Shown here piece after piece: positions 19,197 through 27,298 of a DNA stretch of 64,000 bases. The stretch covers positions 1 to 64,000 of the forward strand of contig LJSY01000006.1 of assembly GCA_001314805.1 (NCBI GenBank). Reading direction: 5' to 3'. The stretch comes from Rhodobacteraceae bacterium HLUCCO18 (GTDB taxonomy: Bacteria; Pseudomonadota; Alphaproteobacteria; Rhodobacterales; Rhodobacteraceae). Numbering within the stretch: position 1 is the first letter of the stretch; each line of letters begins with the position of its first letter. Made by a program: the position numbers and the translations under genes. The notes below the pieces were generated by a model. It saw nothing but the letters and a program-made list of their open reading frames with translations, did no database searches and was not told the origin of the DNA.

Positions 19197-20083
19197 TTAC
19201 AAAAGCATGTGGCGCCGATCGGCGATCAGCGCGGTGTAACGGGACAGGAACCGCGCGGCGTCCGCGCCGTTGATCACCCTGTGATCGTAGGACAAGTCGA
19301 GCGGCACCATCGGCACCGGGCGCGGGGTGTCGCCATCCCAGACCGTGACCGTCTCGGTCCGGGTGATGCCGAGGATCGCGACCTCGGGGGGGTTCACGAT
19401 CGGCGTGAAGCCCGTGCCGCCGATCCCGCCGAGATTGGTGATGGTCATGGACGCGCCGCCCATCTCGTCGGGTCCGATCTTGCGGGCCTGCGCGCGGGTG
19501 GCCAGATCGCCGATCTCCGCTGCGATGGACCACAGGCCCTTGCGGTCCGCGTCGCGGATCACCGGCACCTTCAGCCCGTGCTCCGTGTCCACGGCGATCC
19601 CGATATGGACGTAGCCCTTCAGGATCAGCGTTTCGCCATCGGGCGAGAGCGAGGCGTTGAACTTAGGGAAGGCCCTAAGTGCGCGGGCCAGCGCCGCGAC
19701 ATGGAAGGCGAGCGCCGTGAGCTTGAGCCCGCGCGCCTGCGCCTCGGGCTTCCACGCGGCGCGCAGGGCCTCGATGGCCGAAACATCCGCGCGGTCGTGA
19801 TGGGTCACCGCCGGGATGAGCGCCTGTGCGCGGCGAGGTTTCGGGCCGCGACCTTGGCGAAGCGGCTCATCGGTTCCTCGGTGACGGGGCCGTATTGCGC
19901 ATGATCCACGTCCCAGTAGGACGTGTCGCCCAACGCGGAAGGGGCGGGCCCGCCATCGAGGTCCTCGGGGCCGATCGTGGTGCGGCCGAGCCGTTTGGCC
20001 TGCGCTTCGAGGTCGACCCCCTTCTGCAGGGCCAGTTTGCGGGTCGAGGGGCTGGCGGAGATCTCACTCATCTGTCTCACCAT
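19197..20083 (-). pseudogene. 2-oxoacid dehydrogenase E2 (dihydrolipoamide acyltransferase), frameshifted
   Basis: The 5' part (20083 down to about 19830) encodes a peripheral-subunit-binding domain (STRKLALQKGVDLEAQAKRL) and the start of the catalytic domain up to AARNLAA. The reading frame then breaks near 19824-19832. A second frame continues as QALIPAVTHHDR through the complete catalytic end, including SYDHRVINGADAARFL. A single-base deletion explains the break; a sequencing error is possible. It lacks a lipoyl domain, which is supplied by a separate gene upstream. It overlaps the 3' end of the aldehyde dehydrogenase pseudogene by 7 bp. Confidence 0.85.
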
Positions 20084-21501
20084 TCCGCCGAGATGTACTG
20101 GGTTTCCATGAACTCCTGCATTCCCTCATGCCCGCCCTCGCGTCCGAGGCCCGACTGCTTGGTGCCGCCGAAGGGCGCGGCGGGGTCGGAGACGAGGCCG
20201 CGATTGAGGCCCACCATCCCGTAGTCCAGCCGTTCGCAGACCTCCATGGCGCGCCTGAAATCGCCGCCAAAGACATAGGCGACAAGCCCGTACTCGGTGT
20301 CGTTGGCGCGCCTTATCGCGTCCTCCTCCTCGGTGAAGGTCTGGATCGCGGCGACGGGGCCGAAGATCTCGTCATGGACGCAATCGGCGGTCTCTGGGAC
20401 GCTCGAGATGACCGTGGGCGGGTAGAAGAACCCGGGTCCGTTGGGAACGGTGCCGCCGCATTCCAGTTTCGCACCCTTTGCGAGCGCGTCCGAGACGAAC
20501 TCGGCCACCTTGTCGCGCGTCTGGGCGTTGACCAGCGGACCGACATCGACCGACGGGTCGGTGCCGTCGCCGACCTTCAGCTACGACATCCGTTCCGTAA
20601 GACGGGCGGTGAAGGTCTCGGCGAGGCTTTCGTGGACGTAGATGCGGTTGGCCGCCGTGCAGGCCTCGCCCAGATTGCGCATCTTGGCCAGCATGGTGCG
20701 CTCGATGGCGGTGTCCATGTCGGCGTCCTTCAGGACTAGCACGGGCGCGTTGCCGCCCAGCTCCATCGCAGGTTTCAACACCTGGTTAGCGGCGGATTTC
20801 AGGAGCTTGCGGCCCACGCCGGTGGAGCCTGTGAAGCTGACGACCCGCACGCGAGGGTCGTGGAGCATGTGATCGACCAGCGCGCCGGTCTTCTTCGAGG
20901 GCAGGACGTTAACGAGATCCTTGGGCGCGCCGGCCTCCTCCAGCAGCGGCATGAGGGCGAGCATTGTCAGCGGCGTCTCGGAGGCGGGCTTGGTGATCAC
21001 GCCGCAGCCCGCGGCGAGCGCCGGCGCGATCTTCCGCGTGCCCATGGCGGCGGGGTAGTTCCACGGCGTGATCAGCACGGCGAGGCCCGCGGGCTTGTGC
21101 TGCACCACGATGCGCGCGCCAGAGGCGGGGGCGTGGGTGATCAGGCCGTCGGCGCGCACCGCTTCCTCCGCGAACCAGCGGAAGAACTCGGCGGCATAGG
21201 TCGCCTCGCCCTTCGCATCCGTCCCCGCCTTGCCGTTTTCCAGCGTGATGAGATGGGCGAAATGATCGAGCCGTTCGGTCATCAGCTCCCATGCCTTGCG
21301 CAGCACTTCGGAGCGTTCGCGGGGCTTCCTCGCGGCCCAGTCGGCCATGGCACGCTCGGCGGCATCCAGCGCCGCGTCGGCGTCGGCGATATCGGCGGAG
21401 GCGACGGAGGCGAGAACCTCCTCGGTCGCGGGGTTGATGACGTCGAAGCGGTCGGACGTCTTGCGCCATTCGCCGTGGATATAGAGATCGGTGTAGTCCA
21501 T
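20077..21501 (-). pseudogene. NAD(P)-dependent aldehyde dehydrogenase (succinate-semialdehyde dehydrogenase-like), internal TAG
   Basis: The frame opens MDYTDLYIHGEWRKT and runs about 306 codons through TPWNYPAAMGTRKIAPAL, ELGGNAP (general-base Glu) and GEACTAANR (catalytic Cys). It then meets TAG at 20581-20583. The same frame continues without shift as LKVGDGTDPSVDVGP through FGGTKQSGLGREGG to the normal end at 20077. A CAG-to-TAG change would explain it. The truncated product would lack about 170 C-terminal residues needed for oligomerisation, so the gene is probably dead unless the codon is suppressed. Confidence 0.88.
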
Positions 21502-21518
21502 GGGTGGCACTCCGTGTG

Positions 21519-22538
21519 TCAGAGCAGGTGGCGGAGCGGCTGCTCCATCCGTCCCGCGAATTCGGTGAGAAGCCGGATCGCCTCTGTGGCGTCGCGCGCG
21601 CCCGCGGCGCATTCCAGCGTGATCGAGAGGCCTTCGGCCGCACCCGTCACGGTCAGCACCGGCGTCTGCTCCGATCCCAACGCAACGGTCGAGATCGGGG
21701 TTCCGCGCAGGTCGCGAACGATGAGCGCGGGGGCGTCGTCTGTTTCGGCAACCGCCGAGAGACTGCGACCGGGCGGGACCGAGAAGCTGTGCGTCAGCCC
21801 GAGGCGTTCGACCACGACGGTGACGGAGCCGTCCGCGCCGAGGCTGGCACCGGCAAGGCCCGCGAGGATCGCGTCGAGGGTGAGGCCCTGCGCCTCGGCG
21901 GCCCAGGGCACGAACTCCGACAGGCCGTCCCCGGCGCAGCTCGCCGTCAGGCGGCGCGGCGCTTCGGAGGGCGCGCCGGCGGGTGCGGTCGCGGGCATCT
22001 TGCGCAGGACATCGAGGTCCGCGACGTGGAAGGGCTGGGGATGGCCCGCCTCGGCGAGGCGGTTGAGGTCGAGACCCTGTTCCAGCGCCAGCCGCCGCGC
22101 CTTGGGCGAGGCGAGGATGCGCCCGCCTTTCGCGCCCGGGGTCTTCGGCGCGGGCGCGGCTGCCGCCGGTTTCGCGGGCGCCCCTGTCGTGTCCTTCTCT
22201 GCCGGAACGGGGGCCGCAGGGGCAGGGGGCGCGCCGCCGTCCCTGGCCGACCGAGCGACAGGCGCTTCAGGCCTGGCGTCCGAGATGATTGCGACGGGGT
22301 CGCCCACCGGAACCTCTTCGCCGGCCTCGGCCAGCGTCGCGGCGAGGAAGCCATTGCGGCCCGCCTCGACTTCCATCTTGCTCTTGTCGGTCTCGACTTC
22401 GAACAGGATGTCGTTGGCCGCCACCTCGTCGCCCGGTGACTTCAGCCAGTTCACCAGAAGGCCCGTGTCCTGCGCCATGCCGAGCTGGGGCATGGTTACG
22501 TCATGCGGCCTGAAACCGGAGGTTTCGTCGTGCGGCAT
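21519..22538 (-). CDS. Lipoyl-domain E2-like protein of a 2-oxoacid dehydrogenase complex
   Basis: A 339-residue protein. The N-terminal lipoyl domain carries the lipoylation lysine in FEVETDKSKMEVEA (about residues 46-60). An Ala/Pro linker, a peripheral-subunit-binding domain (ILASPKARRLALEQGLDLN) and a C-terminal domain resembling a degenerate acyltransferase fold without the DHRxxxG motif follow. It probably supplies the swinging arm for a separately encoded catalytic E2. Start 22538 has GGGGAG upstream and overlaps the E1-beta end by 38 bp. A later start at 22493 is possible. Confidence 0.82.
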   Translation of the reverse strand: MPHDETSGFRPHDVTMPQLGMAQDTGLLVNWLKSPGDEVAANDILFEVETDKSKMEVEAGRNGFLAATLAEAGEEVPVGDPVAIISDARPEAPVARSARDGGAPPAPAAPVPAEKDTTGAPAKPAAAAPAPKTPGAKGGRILASPKARRLALEQGLDLNRLAEAGHPQPFHVADLDVLRKMPATAPAGAPSEAPRRLTASCAGDGLSEFVPWAAEAQGLTLDAILAGLAGASLGADGSVTVVVERLGLTHSFSVPPGRSLSAVAETDDAPALIVRDLRGTPISTVALGSEQTPVLTVTGAAEGLSITLECAAGARDATEAIRLLTEFAGRMEQPLRHLL

Positions 22539-23523
22539 GAATGAGCTCCCCGGCGCAGAGCTTGCGGGCGTTCTCGACCACGGCCTCGGGCGTGGGCACC
22601 GTCAGGTCCTCCAGCGCGGGGCTGAAGGGGACGGGAACGTCCATCGCGCCCATGCGCAGGACCGGCGCGTCGAGATGGTAGAACACCTTCTCGTTGAGGC
22701 GCGCGGCGATCTCGGCGCTCACGCCATAACTCTGGTGGCCCTCGTCGATGACAATGGCGCGTGAGGTCTTCTTCACGCTGTCAAGCAACGTCTTCTCGTC
22801 GAGCGGCACGATTGTGCGCGGGTCGATGATCTCGGCGTCGATACCTTCTTGTGCAAGAGTTTCTGCCGCCTTCTCCGCCACCTGCACCATCGACGACGTG
22901 GCGATCAGGGTGATATCCTTCCCCTCGCGCTTCACGTTGGCCTCGCCAAAGGGGATCAGGTATTCCTCCTCCGGGACGGGCGCCTTGTGCTGGTACATCA
23001 GCTTGTCCTCGAAGATCACGACCGGGTTGTTGTCCCGGATCGCGGTCTTCATCAGGCCCTTCGCCTCGTAGGCCGAGGACGGCAGCGCCACCTTGAGCCC
23101 GGGAATATGCGCCACCAGCGCCTGAAGGATTTGGCTGTGCTGCGCGGCAGAGCGCCGGGTCGCGCCAAGGTTCGTGCGCAGCACCATCGGCACGGTCAGC
23201 TTGCCGCCCGACATGTAATGCTGCTTGGCCGCCTGATTGCAGAGCTGGTCCATCACCAGATAGATGAAATCGCCGAACATCAGGTCGACGACGGGCCGCG
23301 CCCCGGTCATGGCCGCGCCCACGGCGATGCCGACGAAACCGGGCTCGGAAATCGGCGTGTCGATGACGCGGTCGGTGCCGAATTCATCTACAAGACCGGA
23401 CAGGACCTTGAACGACGTGCCCGCCTCGGCCACGTCCTCGCCCAGGATAACGACCGTGGGGTCGCGCCGCATTTCTTCGGCAAGTGCCTCGTTCACGGCC
23501 TGGGACAGGGTGATCTCTCGCAT
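22501..23523 (-). CDS. 2-oxoacid dehydrogenase E1 component, beta subunit (pyruvate/acetoin type)
   Basis: A 340-residue transketolase-like subunit that pairs with E1-alpha to decarboxylate a 2-oxoacid using thiamine diphosphate. Intact family motifs are VILGEDVAEAG, RVIDTPISEPGFVGIAVGAA, LMFGDFIYLVMDQ and the C-terminal transketolase domain with IIDPRTIVPLDEKT. The reading frame has no lesion, but its partner E1-alpha directly upstream is truncated and the E2 downstream is frameshifted, so the subunit has no functional complex encoded here. Confidence 0.9.
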   Translation of the reverse strand: MREITLSQAVNEALAEEMRRDPTVVILGEDVAEAGTSFKVLSGLVDEFGTDRVIDTPISEPGFVGIAVGAAMTGARPVVDLMFGDFIYLVMDQLCNQAAKQHYMSGGKLTVPMVLRTNLGATRRSAAQHSQILQALVAHIPGLKVALPSSAYEAKGLMKTAIRDNNPVVIFEDKLMYQHKAPVPEEEYLIPFGEANVKREGKDITLIATSSMVQVAEKAAETLAQEGIDAEIIDPRTIVPLDEKTLLDSVKKTSRAIVIDEGHQSYGVSAEIAARLNEKVFYHLDAPVLRMGAMDVPVPFSPALEDLTVPTPEAVVENARKLCAGELIHAARRNLRFQAA

Positions 23524-23534
23524 CGTGTCTCTCC

Positions 23535-23930
23535 TCAGTCCGCGAAAACGTGCATGTCGACCTCGTGGGCCGGTGGGTAGGGGGCCTTTTCGGCATAGGC
23601 CACAGCCTCGGCAGCGTCCTTTTCGATCTCGGCGTTCATCGCCTCGATCTCCTACTCGGTGGCGATGCCCTCGGAGACGAGGTAGCCGCGGAAGCGGATG
23701 ATCGGGTCCTTGTTCTCCTTCCAGTCCTTCTCCTCGTCCTGGGAGCGGTAGTAGTCGCGGTTGATGTCGCCCACGTGGTGGCCGTGGTAACGGTAGGTCA
23801 TCAGTTCCATGAAGAACGGGCCTTCACCCTTGCGCGCGCGCTCCACCAGTTTTCGTGTGAGGTCGTTGACGGCCATCACGTCCTGCCCGTCGACCCGGTG
23901 GCTTTCGATGCCGAAGGCCTCGGCGCGCAC
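23535..23930 (-). pseudogene. 2-oxoacid dehydrogenase E1 alpha subunit: 3' remnant with nonsense codon
   Basis: Only the C-terminal third remains: AEAFGIESHRVDGQDVMAV, then FFMELMTYRYHGHHVGDINR and KDPIIRFRGYLVSEGIATE. TAG at 23652-23654 interrupts the frame, which then continues EIEAMNAEIEKDAAEAVAYA to the natural stop at 23535 just before E1-beta. The N-terminal two thirds, including the thiamine-diphosphate motif, are absent. Upstream sequence changes abruptly to an unrelated plus-strand gene at about 23930. A deletion or rearrangement followed by point mutation fits. Confidence 0.88.
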
Positions 23931-23934
23931 GGCT

Positions 23935-24072
23935 GCGCTGGCCGAGCGCCTTGGCGTCGCCCTGCCGCAATCGCGCGTCACGCTGGCCCAGCTGGAGGCG
24001 GCGATCAACGAGGGCTTCGCGGCGCGCGACATGGCCGCGATGGTGCCCTACATGGAGGACAAGACGAGATGA
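23935..24072 (+). pseudogene. 3' remnant of an NAD(P)-dependent oxidoreductase gene (3-hydroxyisobutyrate dehydrogenase-like)
   Basis: Forty-five codons reading ALAERLGVALPQSRVTLAQL and then GFAARDMAAMVPYMEDKTR match, by pattern, the C-terminal helix bundle of beta-hydroxyacid dehydrogenases. They end with a TGA overlapping the thuA start (ATGA), the coupling expected of an operon partner. Everything upstream of about 23935 belongs to the oppositely oriented E1-alpha remnant, so the N-terminal domain is gone. The family assignment rests on a short stretch and is moderate. Confidence 0.65.
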
Positions 24073-24770
24073 AAGCGGCGCTTTTCGCCGGGGGCTGGGA
24101 AGGTCACGACCCCGGCAATTTCGCCAACTGGTGCCGCGAGTTGCTGACCGATGACGGTTTCGGGGTGGTGATCCACGACACGCTGGAGCCGCTGGCCGAT
24201 CCCGAGAGCCTGGGGGACGTGAACCTGATCGTGCCGATCTGGTCCTCGGCCCGATCCGGTCACCGCGAGGAATTCGGCAACATGACCAAGCCGCAGGAGG
24301 ATGGCCTTCTGCAGCTGATCGGCGAGGGACGGGGCATCGCGGGCTGGCACGGGCATATGAGCGACGCCTTCCGCGACCGGCCGACCTATCATTTCCTGAT
24401 CGGCGGGCAGTTCGTGGCTCATCCGCCGGGCTGGCCCGACAACCTGCAGCCGCGCGAGGATTATATCGACTACGAGGTGACGGTCACGCGCGCCGCCGAT
24501 CCGATCATGGAAGGCGTGCGCAGCTTCCGCCTGACGTCTGAGCAGTGTTACATGCTGGTCGACCGCTCCAACGAGGTGCTCGCGACCACGACCTTTTCCG
24601 GCGATCACCTGTGGTGGATCGAGGGCACGATCATCCCCGTTGTGTGGAAGCGGCGCTGGGACAAGGGCCGGGTTTTCTACTGTTCGATCGGGCATGAACT
24701 CGACGATCTCAAGCATCCCGAGGTGACCAAGATCTTGCGGCGCGGCATGCGCTGGGCCGCGCAGGGATGA
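24069..24770 (+). CDS. ThuA-domain protein
   Basis: A 233-residue glutamine-amidotransferase-like (ThuA) protein, MKAALFAGGWEGHDPGNF. ThuA relatives act in trehalose/sugar or polyol utilisation, often next to GFO/IDH or hydroxyacid dehydrogenases. Visible features are the nucleophile-elbow region LIGEGRGIAGWHGHMSDAF, the PTYHFLIGGQFVAHP segment and a conserved end GRVFYCSIGHELDDLKHPEV. Its ATG overlaps the stop of the dehydrogenase remnant. The gene itself is intact but may have lost its promoter with the deleted upstream DNA. Confidence 0.85.
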   Translation: MKAALFAGGWEGHDPGNFANWCRELLTDDGFGVVIHDTLEPLADPESLGDVNLIVPIWSSARSGHREEFGNMTKPQEDGLLQLIGEGRGIAGWHGHMSDAFRDRPTYHFLIGGQFVAHPPGWPDNLQPREDYIDYEVTVTRAADPIMEGVRSFRLTSEQCYMLVDRSNEVLATTTFSGDHLWWIEGTIIPVVWKRRWDKGRVFYCSIGHELDDLKHPEVTKILRRGMRWAAQG

Positions 24771-24901
24771 TGCAGGCGGCCGCGCCCTGCCGCGTCATTT
24801 GCCGATACGGCGACGGGCCTTTCGCGGGCCAGCCGCGTGGCGCCTTTCCACAAGACGAAAAACGATGCCTTTCGCCCTTGCCGCGCGGTGCCCCTTTGCG
24901 C

Positions 24902-24930
24902 TTGCAAGCCCCGCTTGGCACACCTAGAAG
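24902..24930 (+). promoter_or_regulatory. Probable sigma-70 promoter of tig
   Basis: TTGCAA (24902-24907) and TAGAAG (24925-24930) are separated by exactly 17 bp, about 87 bp before the trigger factor ATG. No other good match was seen in the 246-bp gap after thuA. Confidence 0.55.
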
Positions 24931-25016
24931 GGCCCCTGATTTTCAAGCCGAGACGCGCTTTGCGGCCCTGTCCGTTTCAATGGGGGCGCCGCGGCGCTGG
25001 ACCCGTGAGGACCCCT

Positions 25017-26345
25017 ATGCAGATCACCGAGACCCTGAACGAAGGCCTCAAGCGCGCGTACGAGATCACCATCACCGGAGACGATCTCGAAACGCGTGTC
25101 ACCGAGAAGCTCGAGGAGGCCCGCCCGGATATCGAGATGAAGGGCTTCCGCAAGGGCAAGGTGCCCATGGCGCTTCTGAAAAAGCAGTTCGGCCCCCGCC
25201 TGATGGGCGAGGCGATGCAGGAGGCCGTCGACGGCGCCATGCAGGGTCATCTGGACGAAACCGGCGATCGTCCGGCGATGCAGCCCGAGATCAAGATGGT
25301 CAACGAGGACTGGAAGGAAGGCGACGACGTGGTCGTGGCCATGTCCTATGAGAAGCTGCCCGAGATCCCCGAGGTCGACTACAAGTCGATCACGCTGGAG
25401 AAGCTGACCGTCGCGCCCGCTGAGGCCGATATCGACGAGGCGCTGAAGAACCTCGCCGAGAACGTGCAGAACTTCGACACCAAGAAGGGCGGCAAGGCCG
25501 CCGAGGGCGACCAGGTGGTGATCGACTTCAAGGGCATCCTCGATGGCGAGCCCTTCGAAGGGGGTGCTGCCGAGGATTACCCGCTTGTCCTGGGCTCGAA
25601 CTCCTTCATCCCCGGGTTCGAGGAGCAGCTGATCGGCGCCAAGAAGGGCGAGGAGAAGAAGCTCGACATCACCTTCCCCGAGGAATACGGCGCCGAGCAT
25701 CTGGCCGGAAAGGCCGTGGTCTTCGAGGTCACCGTGAAAGAGGTGAAGAAGCCCGTTCCCGCCGAGATCGACGACGAGCTGGCCAAGAAATACGGCGCCG
25801 AGGATCTCGACGCGCTGAAGGGCCAGATCTCCGAGCGGCTCAAGGCCGAATATGCCAGCGCCGCCCGCGCTGTGATGAAGCGCAAGCTTCTCGACCAGCT
25901 CGACGAGAAGGTGAGCTTCGAGTTGCCGCCTGCGTTGGTGGATGCCGAGGCGTCGCAGATCGCGCACCAGCTCTGGCACGAGGAAAACCCGGAGGTCGAG
26001 GGCCACGATCATCCCGAGATCGAGCCCACGGATGAGCATCGCAAGCTGGCCGAACGCCGGGTGAAACTGGGCCTCCTGCTGGCCGAGCTGGGCCAGACGA
26101 ACGAGATCCAGGTCTCCGACGCCGAGATGTCTCAGGCGATCATGGCGCAGGCGCGTCAGTATCCGGGACAGGAACGCGCCTTCTTCGAGTTCGTCCAGAA
26201 GAACATGGGCGCGCAGCAGCAGATCCGGGCGCCGCTTTTCGAGGACAAGGTCGTCGATTTCGTCTTCGAGATGTCCGACATCACCGAGAAAGAGGTCTCG
26301 AAGGACGAGCTGAAGGCGGCGGTCGACGCGCTCGAGGAAGAGTGA
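25017..26345 (+). CDS. tig: Trigger factor (ribosome-associated chaperone, peptidyl-prolyl isomerase)
   Basis: Trigger factor binds the ribosome exit tunnel and assists nascent-chain folding (443 aa). The ribosome-binding signature [17 protein letters not shown] is at about residues 43-60. The FKBP-type PPIase domain (about 160-245) shows [20 protein letters not shown]. The helical C-terminal chaperone arms complete the protein. The ATG at 25017 begins [13 protein letters not shown], the standard family start; the frame extends upstream without similarity. Confidence 0.97.
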   Translation: MQITETLNEGLKRAYEITITGDDLETRVTEKLEEARPDIEMKGFRKGKVPMALLKKQFGPRLMGEAMQEAVDGAMQGHLDETGDRPAMQPEIKMVNEDWKEGDDVVVAMSYEKLPEIPEVDYKSITLEKLTVAPAEADIDEALKNLAENVQNFDTKKGGKAAEGDQVVIDFKGILDGEPFEGGAAEDYPLVLGSNSFIPGFEEQLIGAKKGEEKKLDITFPEEYGAEHLAGKAVVFEVTVKEVKKPVPAEIDDELAKKYGAEDLDALKGQISERLKAEYASAARAVMKRKLLDQLDEKVSFELPPALVDAEASQIAHQLWHEENPEVEGHDHPEIEPTDEHRKLAERRVKLGLLLAELGQTNEIQVSDAEMSQAIMAQARQYPGQERAFFEFVQKNMGAQQQIRAPLFEDKVVDFVFEMSDITEKEVSKDELKAAVDALEEE

Positions 26346-26375
26346 TCCCGACGCTGCGGCGGACGGCATGCGATG

Positions 26376-26402
26376 GGGCGGCTCCGACGGAGCCGCCCTT
26401 TT
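26376..26402 (+). terminator. Intrinsic terminator of tig
   Basis: A perfect 10-bp GC stem, GGGCGGCTCC (26376-26385) with GGAGCCGCCC (26389-26398), has a 3-nt loop and is followed by TTTT. It lies 30 bp after the tig stop. Confidence 0.92.
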
Positions 26403-26447
26403 CATTTGGCGTTCCATCGCGTTCCGGTGGGGCAACCGGGGCTGATA

Positions 26448-26476
26448 TTGGATAACAGCGGCACTTCGGGCCTAGT
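26448..26476 (+). promoter_or_regulatory. Candidate promoter of the membrane-anchored protein gene
   Basis: TTGGAT (26448-26453) is followed after 17 bp by CCTAGT (26471-26476), about 45 bp before the chosen ATG at 26522. The -10 match is weak. Confidence 0.35.
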
Positions 26477-26521
26477 GCGTCCCATGCCGGCATGCGGTCG
26501 GTGACGCAGGAGAATGTGAAG

Positions 26522-27103
26522 ATGGTCTTGAGATTGGCGATCCCCGGCATCGTGGCATTGGGCGCGGCATGGGTACTGGTTCAGCCCGACACGCCCCGCC
26601 CCGAGGCCCGTTCCGACATGCCCCCAGAGGTAGCGGTAGCGGAGCCCGAGGTGGCGGAGCCCGATACGGCCATCGCACTGCTGGGCGAGACCTGGTCCGT
26701 GGGCGCCCCGGCGCCGATCGAGCGCCCGCTGACCGCGGCGGAGCACGAAGCGGTGCGGGCCGCGCTCCGGCAGCCCGCGACGGGCACGCCGGAGAGCCGC
26801 ACAGAGATTGCCGCCGTCCCCGACCTGCGCCGCCCCCTGCCGCGCCCCGAGCGTTCCGTGCGGACGGAGCGTGCCGCGTACGTGGAGCGTTCCGCGCCGT
26901 CCGACAGGGTGGTCGTGCTGTCGCAGGACCGCGTCGACACGGGCCCGCCACCGCCGGTCATCGCCCTGCGCGGCGAGGCACCCGTTGTCTCGCGCGACGA
27001 TGGCCCGATGCGCTGGGTCGTCAGGCAGCAGGGCAGCGGGTCCGTCGTGGCCGAGGTTCCGCTTTCCGAGGCGCTCGCCATCCTGACATCGCGCCAGCCC
27101 TGA
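26522..27103 (+). CDS. Membrane-anchored periplasmic protein of unknown function
   Basis: A 193-residue protein. From MVLRLAIPGIVALGAAWVLV the N terminus is one hydrophobic signal anchor. The rest is a low-complexity, Pro/Glu/Arg-rich region (PRPEARSDMPPE, LRRPLPRPERSVRTERAAY), likely disordered in the periplasm, ending in an ordered-looking WVVRQQGSGSVVAEVPLSEA block. AGGAG at 26508-26512 sets the start at 26522 rather than the ATG 30 bp upstream. No family is recognised. Confidence 0.7.
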   Translation: MVLRLAIPGIVALGAAWVLVQPDTPRPEARSDMPPEVAVAEPEVAEPDTAIALLGETWSVGAPAPIERPLTAAEHEAVRAALRQPATGTPESRTEIAAVPDLRRPLPRPERSVRTERAAYVERSAPSDRVVVLSQDRVDTGPPPPVIALRGEAPVVSRDDGPMRWVVRQQGSGSVVAEVPLSEALAILTSRQP

Positions 27104-27298
27104 CGGTCAGCATCCAAGGGGCTCTGTTTCGGCTATGGGACCTGAAGAACCTCGGCTATGGTACCAGAGCGTCAGGGGTCAGGGTTTCCGCAGTTTCGCC
27201 ACGGCTCGCTCGCATGTACGCCCAAGAAAGCTGCGTATGGTGAGCCCGTTGCGCTGTCCGATCGACCGCAGCGAAGTGGCAGAAAAGGACCCACGACA

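Noticed and set aside
20581-23654. TAG reassigned as a sense codon (two in-frame TAGs in one operon)
   Set aside because: TAG ends several intact genes here (for example at 28768-28770, 41932-41934, 48868-48870 and 53960-53962), and the same operon also has a frameshift and a truncation. Gene decay is simpler.
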